DNA of 64,000 nucleotides from Sphingomonas sp. TDK1 (lineage in GTDB: Bacteria > Pseudomonadota > Alphaproteobacteria > Sphingomonadales > Sphingomonadaceae): contig NZ_LXVY01000043.1 in NCBI RefSeq assembly GCF_001650735.1, positions 41,793 through 105,792 of the forward strand, read 5' to 3'. The position numbers were made by a program, and so were the translations under genes. Below are positions 41,252 to 49,460 of the stretch, piece after piece. Below the pieces are notes generated by a model. The model had not been told where the DNA came from and made no database searches. It was given only the letters and a program-made list of their open reading frames with translations. The number at the start of each line of letters is the position of its first letter. The stretch's first letter is position 1.

Positions 41252-43297
41252 TCACCAGACGTGGACGCGGGCTTCCGGCGCCACGTACAGCGCATCCCCC
41301 GGCTTCACGCCGAACGCCGCATACCAAGCGTCCATGTTCCGGACGATGCCGTTGACGCGATACTTGTCCGGGCTGTGCGGGTCGGACAGCAGCTGCGCCC
41401 GCACCGCGCCCTCGCGCCCCTTGCCCTGCCAACTTGCCGCATAGGCAAGGAAGAAGCGCTGGTCGCCGGTCAGGCCGTCCAGCACCTTGGGCTCGCCGTG
41501 CCGGGCGACGTAGCGGCGATAGGCGGCATAGGCGACTTCCAGCCCGCCCAGATCGGCGAGATTCTCGCCCAGCGTCAGCTGGCCCTTGATGTGGACGCCG
41601 GGGATCGGCTCATAGGCGTCGAACTGCTTGACCAGCGCCTGGGCGTGCGCCGTGTAACGCTCCGCGGCCTGCGGCGTCCACCAGTCGCGCAGCTTGCCGC
41701 TGGCGTCGAACTGGCGGCCTTCGTCGTCGAAGCCATGGCCCATTTCGTGGCCGATCGTGGCACCCGTCTCGCCATAGTTGACCGCGGGATCGGCGGCCGG
41801 ATCGAAGAACGGTGGCTGCAGCTGCGCGGCCGGGAAGGTCACCTGGTTCATCACCGGATCGTAATAGGCGTTCACCGTCTGCGGGGTCATCTCCCACAGG
41901 CTGCGATCTACCGGCTTGCCGAGCCGCGACAGCTGCAGCTTCCACTCGAAATCGTCGGAGGCGAGATCGTTGGCCAGCGGGTCGGTGGCACTGACCCGCA
42001 TCGACGCATAATCGATATATTTCTCCGGATGGCCGATGCGCGGATCGAACGCGGCCAGTTTGGCGAGCGCTTCCTTGCGGGTCGGCGCGTCCATCCAGGC
42101 CGCCGCCTTGATCTTGTCCGCGTAAGACGCGCGCAGATCTTCGACCAGTTCCTTGGACAGCGCCTCCGCCGCCGGGCCCCAGTGGCGCTCGGCGTAGATC
42201 TTGCCGATCGCCTCGCCCAGTGCGCCGTTCACCACGCGAACGCCGCGCTTCCACCGCTCCGACTGCGCCTGCACGTCGCGGAGCGTATGGCCGTAGAAAT
42301 CGAACTGCGCGGCATCGAACGCCTTGGGCAGCACCGCGGCATGATCGCTGATGAAGCGGAAGCGCAGCCAGTCCTTCCAGGTGGCGAGCGGCACGTCGCC
42401 CAGCCGCTTGGCGGCGGCGGTGACGGCGGTCGTCTCGCGCACGACAACGATAGGCATCTTGCCTAGCCCCTGATCGCCGAGCACGGCATCCCAGTCGAAC
42501 TCGGGCGCCAGCTTCGCAAGCTGGGCACGGTCCATCGGATTATAGGTCTTCTGCGGATCGCGGCGCGCCTCGGGCGTCCACTGGTCCTTGGCGAGGCTGG
42601 TCTCGAGTGCCAGGATCGCATCCGCCTTGGCTTCGGCATCGGGGATGCCGGCAAGCTGCTGGATCTTGACGATATAGGCGCGATACGCCTTGCGGATCGT
42701 CTCGTACTTCTCACCGGGCAGCAGATAATAGTCGCGGGTCGGCAGCCCCAAGCCTGCTTGACCGGCCATCACGGTGTAGCGGCTGGGATCCTTCTCGTCG
42801 GCCGATATGCCGATGCCGATGGGGCTGGCATAGCCATGGTCCGCCATCAGCAGTTCGAGGTCGAGGCGGTTCTGCACGGCGTCGATACGGGCGAGATAGG
42901 GCTTGAGCGGCGCGGTGCCGCGTGCCTCGATGCCCGCTTCATCCATGAAGGCGTGGTAATAGGTTGCGACCTGCCGCAGCACGGGATCGCTGGGCGAGGG
43001 CCCCGCATCCTCGATCAGCTTGCGCACCTCGATCTCGGTTTCGTCGGGAAGGTCGTAGTTATAGCCGATCCGCGCCTTGTCAGCCGGGATCGGCGCGTCG
43101 CGCAGCCAGCTGCCCAGTGCATAGCCATAAAAGTCGTCGCCCGGCTTCACGCTGCGATCCATCGTGGTGAGGTCGACGCCCCACGGGCCGTACTTCGCCT
43201 TGTCGGCGGTCTGGGCCTTGTCGGCGGTTTGGGCGAGGGCGGGCGAAGCGAGCAGGGAAGTGCCGAGCAGCAAGGCTGCGAGACGCGGAAGACGCAT
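41252..43297 (-). CDS. M13-family zinc metallopeptidase (neprilysin-like)
   Basis: A 681-residue secreted peptidase of the neprilysin/PepO family. Signal peptide: LAALLLGTSLLASPALAQ (residues about 5-22). The zinc site is GATIGHEMGHGFDDEG (HExxH) with the third ligand Glu in TLGENLADLGGLE and the substrate-binding motif NAYYDPVMNQVTFPAAQLQ. C-terminal RVNGIVRNMDAWYAAFGVKPGD is typical. It would cut oligopeptides in the periplasm. ATG 43297 is preferred over 43336 because it begins the signal peptide and has AGAAGGAC upstream. Monocistronic. Confidence 0.95.
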   Translation of the reverse strand: MRLPRLAALLLGTSLLASPALAQTADKAQTADKAKYGPWGVDLTTMDRSVKPGDDFYGYALGSWLRDAPIPADKARIGYNYDLPDETEIEVRKLIEDAGPSPSDPVLRQVATYYHAFMDEAGIEARGTAPLKPYLARIDAVQNRLDLELLMADHGYASPIGIGISADEKDPSRYTVMAGQAGLGLPTRDYYLLPGEKYETIRKAYRAYIVKIQQLAGIPDAEAKADAILALETSLAKDQWTPEARRDPQKTYNPMDRAQLAKLAPEFDWDAVLGDQGLGKMPIVVVRETTAVTAAAKRLGDVPLATWKDWLRFRFISDHAAVLPKAFDAAQFDFYGHTLRDVQAQSERWKRGVRVVNGALGEAIGKIYAERHWGPAAEALSKELVEDLRASYADKIKAAAWMDAPTRKEALAKLAAFDPRIGHPEKYIDYASMRVSATDPLANDLASDDFEWKLQLSRLGKPVDRSLWEMTPQTVNAYYDPVMNQVTFPAAQLQPPFFDPAADPAVNYGETGATIGHEMGHGFDDEGRQFDASGKLRDWWTPQAAERYTAHAQALVKQFDAYEPIPGVHIKGQLTLGENLADLGGLEVAYAAYRRYVARHGEPKVLDGLTGDQRFFLAYAASWQGKGREGAVRAQLLSDPHSPDKYRVNGIVRNMDAWYAAFGVKPGDALYVAPEARVHVW

Positions 43298-43382
43298 GGA
43301 GGCGGAGTCCTTCTGGGTGACGTAGCTGGCTAGCACGGTGGCAGGTTGCGCTCAATCGCTTGGCTGCGAAGTCGGGTACCAA

Positions 43383-43416
43383 AGGAAAAGGGCGCCCGGA
43401 TCGCTCCGGACGCCCC
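43383..43416 (-). terminator. glnA: Intrinsic terminator of glnA
   Basis: GGGGCGTCCGGA-gcga-TCCGGGCGCCC on the minus strand followed by TTTTCCTTT, 24 bases after the glnA stop. A good stem with U-tract. Confidence 0.88.
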
Positions 43417-43439
43417 TTCTTCAGCCGATCCGCGCGGGA

Positions 43440-44852
43440 TCAGCTCGAATAGTACATGTCGTACTCGACCGGGCTCGGGGTCATTTCCCAACGGGCCACG
43501 TCGGCGCGCTTGATCTCGATATAGGCCTCGATCTGGTCCTTCGAGAACACGTCGCCCTTCAGCAGGAAGTCGAAATCGGCTTCCAGGCTGTCCAGCGCCT
43601 CGCGGAGCGAACCGCATACGGTCGGCACTTCGGCCAGCTCGGCCGGGGGCAGATCGTACAGGTTCTTGTCCATCGGGTCGCCCGGGTGGATCTTGTTCTG
43701 GATGCCGTCCAGGCCCGCCATCAGCAGCGCCGAGTAGCAGAGATACGGGTTGGCCAGCGCGTCCGGGAAGCGGAACTCGACGCGCTTCGCCTTGCTGCCC
43801 GTGCCGTACGGGATGCGGCACGAGGCCGAGCGGTTGCGGCTCGAATAGGCGAGCAGCACCGGCGCCTCATAACCCGGAACCAGACGCTTGTAGCTGTTGG
43901 TCGACGGGTTGGTGAAGGCGTTCAGCGCCTTGGCATGTTTGATCACGCCGCCGATGAAGTAGAGGCAGGTGTCGCTGAGGCCCGCATAGCCGTTGCCGGC
44001 GAAGAGGGGCTGGCCCTTTTCCCAGATCGACATGTGGGTGTGCATGCCCGAACCGTTATCTTCCTTGATCGGCTTCGGCATGAAGGTCGCGGTCTTGCCA
44101 TAGGCCTGGGCGACCTGGTGCACGACATACTTGTAGATCTGCATGCGATCGGCGGTGGTCACCAGCGTGCCGAAGGTCAGGCCCAGCTCGTGCTGCGCGG
44201 CGGCGACTTCGTGGTGGTGCTTGTCGCAGGGCAGGCCCATTTCGAGCATGGTCGAAACCATCTCGCCGCGGATGTCGACGGCGCTGTCGACCGGCGCGAC
44301 CGGGAAATAGCCGCCCTTGGCGCGCGGACGGTGGCCGAGGTTGCCGGCTTCGTACTCGCGGCCCGAATTGCCCGGCAGTTCGATGTCGTCGATCTTGTAG
44401 TAGCTGGTCGAGTAGCTGTTCTCGAACCGCACGTCGTCGAACATGAAGAACTCGGCTTCGGGGCCGACATAGATGGTGTCGCCGATGCCGGTGGTCTTCA
44501 GATACGCCTCGGCGCGCTTCGCGGTCGAGCGCGGGTCGCGGGCATAGAGTTCGCCGGTCGACGGCTCGACGATGTCGCACACCAGGATCAGCATCGGGGT
44601 GGCGGAGAACGGATCGACCCACACCGCGTCCAGATCCGGCTTCAGGATCATGTCGGACTCGTTGATCGCCTTCCAGCCCTCGATCGACGAACCGTCGAAC
44701 ATCAGGCCGTCGGTCAGCTCGTCCTCACCGAGGATCGAGGCGACCATGGTCAGGTGCTGCCACTTGCCCTTGGGGTCGGTGAAACGCAGATCGATCCACT
44801 CGATCTCCTGATCCTTCACCATCTTCAGGATGTCACTGGCCGAATTCGCCAT
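43440..44852 (-). CDS. glnA: Glutamine synthetase, type I
   Basis: Assimilates ammonia into glutamine; dodecameric cytosolic enzyme. All GSI signatures are present: LMFDGSSIEGW, GPEAEFFMFDDVRF, KPIKEDNGSGMHTHMS, NPSTNSYKRLVPGYEAP and NRSASCRIP. The adenylylation tyrosine is in MDKNLYDLPPAE (about residue 398), so control by GlnE adenylyltransferase is expected. Length 470 is typical. It follows glnB by 93 bases that contain a UUCG-loop hairpin; the two probably form one operon from a sigma54 promoter upstream of glnB. Ends in a strong terminator. Confidence 0.98.
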   Translation of the reverse strand: MANSASDILKMVKDQEIEWIDLRFTDPKGKWQHLTMVASILGEDELTDGLMFDGSSIEGWKAINESDMILKPDLDAVWVDPFSATPMLILVCDIVEPSTGELYARDPRSTAKRAEAYLKTTGIGDTIYVGPEAEFFMFDDVRFENSYSTSYYKIDDIELPGNSGREYEAGNLGHRPRAKGGYFPVAPVDSAVDIRGEMVSTMLEMGLPCDKHHHEVAAAQHELGLTFGTLVTTADRMQIYKYVVHQVAQAYGKTATFMPKPIKEDNGSGMHTHMSIWEKGQPLFAGNGYAGLSDTCLYFIGGVIKHAKALNAFTNPSTNSYKRLVPGYEAPVLLAYSSRNRSASCRIPYGTGSKAKRVEFRFPDALANPYLCYSALLMAGLDGIQNKIHPGDPMDKNLYDLPPAELAEVPTVCGSLREALDSLEADFDFLLKGDVFSKDQIEAYIEIKRADVARWEMTPSPVEYDMYYSS

Positions 44853-44879
44853 CGTATTGCCCTTTCGCTCTCTTTCGTC

Positions 44880-44897
44880 TGCCCGACGAATCGGGCA
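44880..44897 (-). promoter_or_regulatory. UUCG hairpin between glnB and glnA
   Basis: On the minus strand TGCCCGA-TTCG-TCGGGCA forms a 7-bp stem closed by a UUCG tetraloop, 28 bases upstream of the glnA start. It could stabilise glnA mRNA after processing of the dicistronic transcript or lower readthrough from glnB. Confidence 0.5.
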
Positions 44898-44945
44898 ATA
44901 AAATTGCTCGTGCGGCGGCCTCCATCGCCGCCGCCCCCGCCCACG

Positions 44946-45284
44946 TCAAACGGCGTTTTCGTTTCGCTCCCCGGTGCGGATGCGCAGCGCCGTCTCGACG
45001 GGGATCACGAAGATCTTGCCGTCGCCGATCCGGCCGGTCTGCGCGGCGGCGGCGATCGCCTCCACCACGCGCTCGGCCAGCGTGTCTTCCACCACCACTT
45101 CCAGTTTCACCTTCGGCAGGAAGTCGACGACATATTCGGCGCCGCGATAGAGCTCGGTGTGGCCCTTCTGGCGGCCGAAGCCCTTCGCTTCGGTGACGGT
45201 GATCCCCGAGACGCCCACTTCGTGCAGCGCCTCCTTCACTTCATCTAGCTTGAATGGCTTGATGATGGCTTCGATCTTTTTCAC
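44946..45284 (-). CDS. glnB: Nitrogen regulatory protein P-II
   Basis: Trimeric signal protein sensing 2-oxoglutarate and ATP/ADP, controlling GlnE and NtrB. The T-loop carries the uridylylation site Tyr51 in KGHTELYRGAEYVVDFLPK, and the B- and C-loops TGRIGDGKIFV and RIRTGE are conserved. GTG 45284 yields the canonical 112 residues and is preceded by GGGGGA; a longer frame is not conserved. First gene of glnB-glnA. The GG-N10-GC promoter upstream implies RpoN/NtrC activation under nitrogen limitation. Confidence 0.97.
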   Translation of the reverse strand: MKKIEAIIKPFKLDEVKEALHEVGVSGITVTEAKGFGRQKGHTELYRGAEYVVDFLPKVKLEVVVEDTLAERVVEAIAAAAQTGRIGDGKIFVIPVETALRIRTGERNENAV

Positions 45285-45338
45285 ATGGTCCCCCAGGCAG
45301 CGGTTTTGGGCCGCGACAGGTCTGATTCCTGGGTGTTT

Positions 45339-45354
45339 AGCAACCTGCATGCCA
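45339..45354 (-). promoter_or_regulatory. Sigma54 (RpoN) promoter of glnB-glnA
   Basis: Minus strand TGGCATGCAGGTTGCT matches the consensus TGGCACG-N4-TTGCW with one mismatch; -24 GG and -12 GC have the required 10-base spacing. Predicted start near 45328, giving a leader of about 45 bases to the GTG of glnB. NtrC-type sites upstream are not clear, though a perfect palindrome GCGTGC-CC-GCACGC lies at 45370-45383. Confidence 0.75.
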
Positions 45355-45380
45355 GAACGGGAATAGCCAGCGTGCCCGCA

Positions 45381-45403
45381 CGCGCCGAACGGATTTCGGC
45401 GCG
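45381..45403 (-). terminator. Hairpin after the chemoreceptor gene
   Basis: CGCGCCGAA and TTCGGCGCG form a 9-bp stem with a 5-base loop between the chemoreceptor stop (45451) and the glnB promoter. No U-tract. It may limit readthrough into glnB-glnA. Confidence 0.45.
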
Positions 45404-45450
45404 GGAATCTGCCTGATTATCGGGCAGCGCTTGCTCAATCGCGCGGCAAA

Positions 45451-46758
45451 TCAGGCCGCTCGCACCTCCACGAGGAACCGTTCGATTCCGTCGGACAATG
45501 CTTCCGCCCCGACGAGCAGGCCGGCGGAGAGATTCGCGATGGCAGTGGCGCTGTCCGATGCCGCGAGGGCGGATGCGCGGACGGTCTCGATATCGTCCTG
45601 CACGCCCCGTGTGCCCGAGACGCTTTCGTTGACATTCCGCGCGATACTGTACGTCGCCTGATGCTGCTCCCGCACCGCGCATTCGATGCTGGAGGAAAGG
45701 TCGGCTATCCCGGTGATCGCCTGCTCGACGCGCGCCTGGTTGCTGGTTACCCGGTCCACGACCGCGCGAACGTCCGCCACCTGGGTACTCACGCTTTGCG
45801 CGGCGTGGCGCACCTGTCCGGCCAGGGCCTTGATCTCGTTCGCGACAACGGTGAAGCCGCGCCCTGCGTCGCCTGCGCGTGCAGCTTCAATGGAGGCGTT
45901 GAGCGCGAGCAGGTTCACCTGTCCCGCAATCTCCCCGATGGTGGAGGTTACCGCGCCGACGGTCTGGGCGAAGGCGTCCAGCTCGGCCGTGCCCAGTCGA
46001 CTGTCGTCGACGAGCGCGACCGCCCCGGCAGCGGATGCGCGGGCCGTCACGGTGTCGCGCCCGATGGCGTCGAGCGTCGCTGCCAGCGCATCGGATTCGC
46101 GGGCGATCACCGCGAGATTGTCGTGGCTCTGGGCGACTGCGGCGGCGAGAGCCGTAGCGGAAGCGGAATTGGCGGTTGCGCGCTCGGCGGTGGCGGCGGC
46201 GCTGGTGCGGAGTGTCGTCGCCAGCCCGCGAAGCTGGCCGGCCATCGCGCCCACTTCCGCCTCGATCCGGTCGCTCGCGGCCTCGATGCGGCGGGCCCGC
46301 GCCATCTGGAAGGCGGCCTCCCGAACCTGGTCTTCGGCAGCCAGCTGGATGATCCGCCGGTTGCTGATCGCCGCGAACAGCTGGCCGCTGCGGGTCAGGA
46401 TCATGCCTTCCTGCCCGTCGGCGGCGGCGTAGGCGTCGACGAGTGCGCGCGGCGGCTGCGCATAATCGGCGGTGGGGCAGGGGCGGACCATCGACTCCAG
46501 CCTGCGGCCATAGGCGGGATTGCGCAGCAGCGCGTGGCCGAAGGGGTTGAGCAGCAGCCGACGCACATCCTTCTCGAACACCGCGCCCAACGGCCGATGC
46601 GCTGCATCCAGCACCGGCAGCAGGCGCAGCGAGGGATCGTCCTGAAAGCACCGCACCGCTTCGCCCAGCGGCGTCTCCAGCGTGAGCCAGGGCGGCGAGC
46701 GTTCGGCGGCGGTCAGCCATTCCAGGAGGAAGCGGAGATGGGCGGGGGTGTCGAGCAT
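45451..46758 (-). CDS. Soluble methyl-accepting chemotaxis protein with CBS-like sensor
   Basis: A 435-residue receptor without any transmembrane segment. Residues about 1-150 resemble a CBS-type module: PLGEAVRCFQDDPSLRLLPVLDAAHRPLGAVFEKDVRRLLLNPFGHALLRNP (read in parts). Residues about 165-430 are a long helical signalling domain with the hairpin tip EIAGQVNLLALNASIEAARAGDAGRGF (parts), binding CheA/CheW. It should report an intracellular ligand, possibly a nucleotide, to a chemotaxis-like pathway. ATG 46758 has CGGAGCG upstream; the earlier start at 46794 adds 12 residues. No che genes are nearby. Confidence 0.88.
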   Translation of the reverse strand: MLDTPAHLRFLLEWLTAAERSPPWLTLETPLGEAVRCFQDDPSLRLLPVLDAAHRPLGAVFEKDVRRLLLNPFGHALLRNPAYGRRLESMVRPCPTADYAQPPRALVDAYAAADGQEGMILTRSGQLFAAISNRRIIQLAAEDQVREAAFQMARARRIEAASDRIEAEVGAMAGQLRGLATTLRTSAAATAERATANSASATALAAAVAQSHDNLAVIARESDALAATLDAIGRDTVTARASAAGAVALVDDSRLGTAELDAFAQTVGAVTSTIGEIAGQVNLLALNASIEAARAGDAGRGFTVVANEIKALAGQVRHAAQSVSTQVADVRAVVDRVTSNQARVEQAITGIADLSSSIECAVREQHQATYSIARNVNESVSGTRGVQDDIETVRASALAASDSATAIANLSAGLLVGAEALSDGIERFLVEVRAA

Positions 46759-46905
46759 CGGCGCTCCGGTACGGCACCTCGGTAAACGAGCCATTATTGT
46801 TTGATGACAGGTTTACGACATATGCCCATCAAATCTTCGAACATTTACGGCTCATGGCCGTTGAAGGCCGCGATGGGTCTGAACCGTTGAGGTGAGGAAG
46901 CAACG

Positions 46906-47160
46906 ATGCGGCTGCCAGCGATGAATGCCCCAGCGGAATTGCGACGGCGGATCGTCGATGCGGCGCCGCTGGCGGACGATCGTATCGTGGTGGTAGCGCG
47001 AGGGCCGTTGGTGCTGATGGCGCATGGGCTTTGCGCGGTCGAGCCGCCGCTGCGTGAGGATTGCTGGATCGAGGCGGAAGGCGGGATGCTGACCGCCGAG
47101 GAGACCATGGCGCTGCTTCACCATTGGACCACCGGTGCCCCGATGGGACGCGCGGTTTAG
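46906..47160 (+). CDS. Small protein of 84 residues, unknown
   Basis: The product begins MRLPAMNAPAELRRRIV and has two predicted helices, a beta-like RIVVVARGPLVLMAHGLCAV stretch and the tail TAEETMALLHHWTTGAPMGRAV. GAGGAAGC is well spaced before ATG 46906. Codon third positions are G/C-rich as in neighbours. Divergent from the chemoreceptor gene, with 147 bases between starts. I do not recognise a family. Confidence 0.6.
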   Translation: MRLPAMNAPAELRRRIVDAAPLADDRIVVVARGPLVLMAHGLCAVEPPLREDCWIEAEGGMLTAEETMALLHHWTTGAPMGRAV

Positions 47161-47286
47161 CGCGGCCTAGCGCTACTTTCTGGACGCGCCCGGCTTCTGG
47201 TGGCACAGGGCCGCCTTCACGTTTTCCATGCCCGGCTGCTATCTATCCGGCCGGGCCGACCAGAGCGTTACGAGGATCCGCTGTTC

Positions 47287-48102
47287 ATGACCGTCGATAC
47301 GCGCGCGCCCGCGCTGCTTCCCGAACATCCCGCCTTCGCCACCGCCAAGGTGCTGTGGGTGCGCCACTGGAACGAGCATCTGTTCAGCTTCGCGATCGAG
47401 CGGCCGGCCAGCTTCCGCTTCCGTTCGGGCGAGTTCGTGATGATCGGCCTGGAGGGCGATGGCGGCAAGCCGCTGATGCGCGCCTATTCGGTCGCCAGCC
47501 CGTCCTGGGCCGAGGAACTCGAATTTCTCTCGATCAAGGTGCAGGACGGTCCGCTGACCTCGAAGCTGCAGAAGATCGTGCCCGGCGACGACATCTATCT
47601 CGGCAAGAAGTCGACCGGCACACTGGTTGCCGACGCGCTGCTGCCGGGCCGCCGCCTGTTCCTGCTCTCGACCGGCACCGGCCTGGCGCCGTTCCTCAGC
47701 GTCGCGCGCGATCCCGAGATTTACGAGCGGTTCGAGCAGGTGATCGCGGTGCACAGCGTGCGCCGCGTGAGCGACCTCGCCTATCATGATGAACTCGTCG
47801 CCAAGCTGGCAGAGGATCCGCTGATCGGCGAACAGGCCGCGCACCAGTTCCACTATGTGCCGACGGTGACCCGCGAGCCGTTCCACACCAGTGAGCGGAT
47901 CGGTGCGCTGCTCGAGAACGGCAAGCTGTTCGAAGGCGTGCCCGGCGATGCGGTGCTCCACCCGGAGACCGATCGCGTGATGCTGTGCGGATCGATGGAC
48001 ATGATCCGCGATTTCGCCACGCTGCTCGAAGGCAAGGGCTTCAAGGAAGGCTCAAACAACGCGCCGGGCGATTTCGTGATCGAGCGGGCCTTCGTCGGCT
48101 GA
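47287..48102 (+). CDS. fpr: Ferredoxin/flavodoxin-NADP+ reductase
   Basis: FAD enzyme shuttling electrons between NADPH and ferredoxin or flavodoxin, cytosolic. The FAD site is LMRAYSVASPSW with PGDDIYLGKKSTGTLV, the NADP site is LLSTGTGLAPFLSVARDPE and CGSMDMIRD; the C-terminus ends ERAFVG as in bacterial (subclass I) Fpr. Length 271 is normal with ATG 47287; a longer frame back to 47200 is not conserved. Followed by a long symmetric hairpin shared with the convergent aldolase gene. Confidence 0.93.
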   Translation: MTVDTRAPALLPEHPAFATAKVLWVRHWNEHLFSFAIERPASFRFRSGEFVMIGLEGDGGKPLMRAYSVASPSWAEELEFLSIKVQDGPLTSKLQKIVPGDDIYLGKKSTGTLVADALLPGRRLFLLSTGTGLAPFLSVARDPEIYERFEQVIAVHSVRRVSDLAYHDELVAKLAEDPLIGEQAAHQFHYVPTVTREPFHTSERIGALLENGKLFEGVPGDAVLHPETDRVMLCGSMDMIRDFATLLEGKGFKEGSNNAPGDFVIERAFVG

Positions 48103-48108
48103 TCTTCC

Positions 48109-48142
48109 ATTTCCTCCCCCGGGTCTGCCTGGGGGAGGAAAT
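48109..48142. terminator. Bidirectional hairpin between fpr and threonine aldolase
   Basis: ATTTCCTCCCCC / GGGGGAGGAAAT, a perfect 12-bp stem with a 10-base loop, between the two convergent stops (48102 and 48151). Each side ends in A/T so it can terminate both genes, although the U-tracts are short. Confidence 0.7.
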
Positions 48143-48150
48143 ACGATCGT

Positions 48151-49203
48151 TCAGGCTGCCATCGCCGTCGTCCCGCTCACTGCACGGATGTCTGCGGCCA
48201 ACTGGTCCACCCGCGCCGGATCGGCATCCCAGGCGAACATGAAGCGGGCCCCCCCGCCGATAAAGGTGTAGAAGCGCCAGCCGCGTGCGCGCAGTGCTTC
48301 CAGTACCGCCTCCGGAGCGCGGACGAACACGCCGTTTGCCTCCACCGGGAACATCAGTTCGATACCTTCAAGACCGCGGATCTGCCCCGCCAGCTGCTGC
48401 GCACACGCGTTGGCATGAGCGGCGTTGCGGAGCCAGGCGCCGTTCTCCAGCATGCCGACCCAGGGTGCCGCCAGGAAGCGCATCTTGGAGGCAAGCTGCC
48501 CGGCCTGCTTGCAACGATAATCGAAGTCCTGTGCCAGCGCGCGGTCGAAGAAGAGCACGGCTTCGCCTACCGCCATGCCGTTCTTGGTGCCGCCGAAGCA
48601 GAGCACGTCCACCCCGGCCCGCCAGGTGATATCGGCGGGATCGCAGCCGAGCGTCGCGCAGGCATGGGCGAAGCGCGCGCCATCCATGTGCAGCTTGAGA
48701 CCGAGTTCGCGGCAAACTGCCGAGAGCGCCTTCACTTCGTCCACCGTGTAGACCTGACCGGTCTCGGTCGGCTGGGTGATCGTCACGACGCGTGGCTTGG
48801 GGAAGTGGATGTCGGAGCGGCTGGTCGCCACCGCGCGCACCGCCTCCGGCGTCAGCTTGCCGTCCTCGCTCTGTGCGACGAGCAGCTTGGAGCCGTTGGA
48901 GAAGAACTCCGGAGCGCCGCACTCGTCCGTTTCGACATGCGCCGCTGCCGAGCAGATCACGCTGTGATAGGATTGGCAGAGCGCCGCCAGCGCGAGGGAA
49001 TTTGCCGCCGTGCCGTTGAACGCGAAGAACACCTCGCAATCTATCTCGAACAGCGTGCGAAAGGCGTCGGCGGCGGTGTGGGTCCACTGGTCGTCGCCAT
49101 AGGCGGGGGCATGGCCCCGGTTGGCGGCGTCCATTGCTGCCCATGCCTCGGGGCAGATTCCGGCATAATTGTCGCTGGCGAATTGCTGGGCTTCGGTCGT
49201 CAC
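48151..49203 (-). CDS. Low-specificity L-threonine aldolase (PLP)
   Basis: Cleaves threonine and allo-threonine to glycine and acetaldehyde, cytosolic PLP fold type I. The PLP lysine is in LCFGGTKNGMA, and the N-terminal FASDNYAGICPEAW, AYGDDQWT, VFFAFNGTAANSLAL, HVETDECGAPEF and KLHMDGARFAHA are characteristic. Length 350 is typical. GTG 49203 matches the conserved MTTEAQQF start. It has a 150-base leader with four consecutive hairpins, the last 42 bases from the start codon, which suggests cis-acting RNA control. Confidence 0.92.
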   Translation of the reverse strand: MTTEAQQFASDNYAGICPEAWAAMDAANRGHAPAYGDDQWTHTAADAFRTLFEIDCEVFFAFNGTAANSLALAALCQSYHSVICSAAAHVETDECGAPEFFSNGSKLLVAQSEDGKLTPEAVRAVATSRSDIHFPKPRVVTITQPTETGQVYTVDEVKALSAVCRELGLKLHMDGARFAHACATLGCDPADITWRAGVDVLCFGGTKNGMAVGEAVLFFDRALAQDFDYRCKQAGQLASKMRFLAAPWVGMLENGAWLRNAAHANACAQQLAGQIRGLEGIELMFPVEANGVFVRAPEAVLEALRARGWRFYTFIGGGARFMFAWDADPARVDQLAADIRAVSGTTAMAA

Positions 49204-49244
49204 GCTCTACTGCCTTCTTCCTGTTCCAGGAGGCGGGCGACGAC

Positions 49245-49350
49245 GGGAAATGTGGCGTAGACACCGTGTTGCCGGGTTCGGCCACATCCCTCCACTTTGC
49301 CATGGAGGCACCACCTTGCACGGGGCAGGTTGGTGCCGGGCGTCGGCCCG
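49245..49350 (-). ncRNA. Highly structured leader of threonine aldolase, candidate riboswitch
   Basis: In transcript order: CGGGC/GCCCG (49350-49337), GGCACCA/TGGTGCC with paired interior (49337-49307), CCTCCA/TGGAGG (49308-49289) and ATGTGGC/GCCACAT extended by GGG/CCC (49290-49245). All arms are perfect. The strings GTGGAGGGA and CCCGGCAAC recall S-box (SAM) riboswitch core elements, but the arrangement is not the standard one. Another hairpin-capable segment lies near the start codon. Family not established. Confidence 0.5.
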
Positions 49351-49413
49351 ACTCTTGATGCTGCAGCAGCGAATAACGGAAGTTGCGAGGCGGCGCAAGA
49401 TTGTTGCGGCGTT

Positions 49414-49435
49414 CCCCTCCCTCTTGCGGGAGGGG
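49414..49435 (-). terminator. Hairpin after map
   Basis: CCCCTCCC-GCAAGA-GGGAGGGG on the minus strand, 26 bases after the map stop. Perfect 8-bp stem, no U-tract. Confidence 0.55.
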
Positions 49436-49460
49436 CGCGCAGATAGAGGCGTTCGCCCCT

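Noticed and set aside
43338..45248. 636-codon plus-strand frame over glnA and glnB
   Set aside because: Antisense shadow of glnA and glnB, no homology-like motifs.
49245..49350. Calling the aldolase leader a SAM riboswitch outright
   Set aside because: Only short strings match; the helix order is not that of SAM-I, SAM-II or SAM-IV as I know them, and no search could be run. Kept as an unassigned structured leader.
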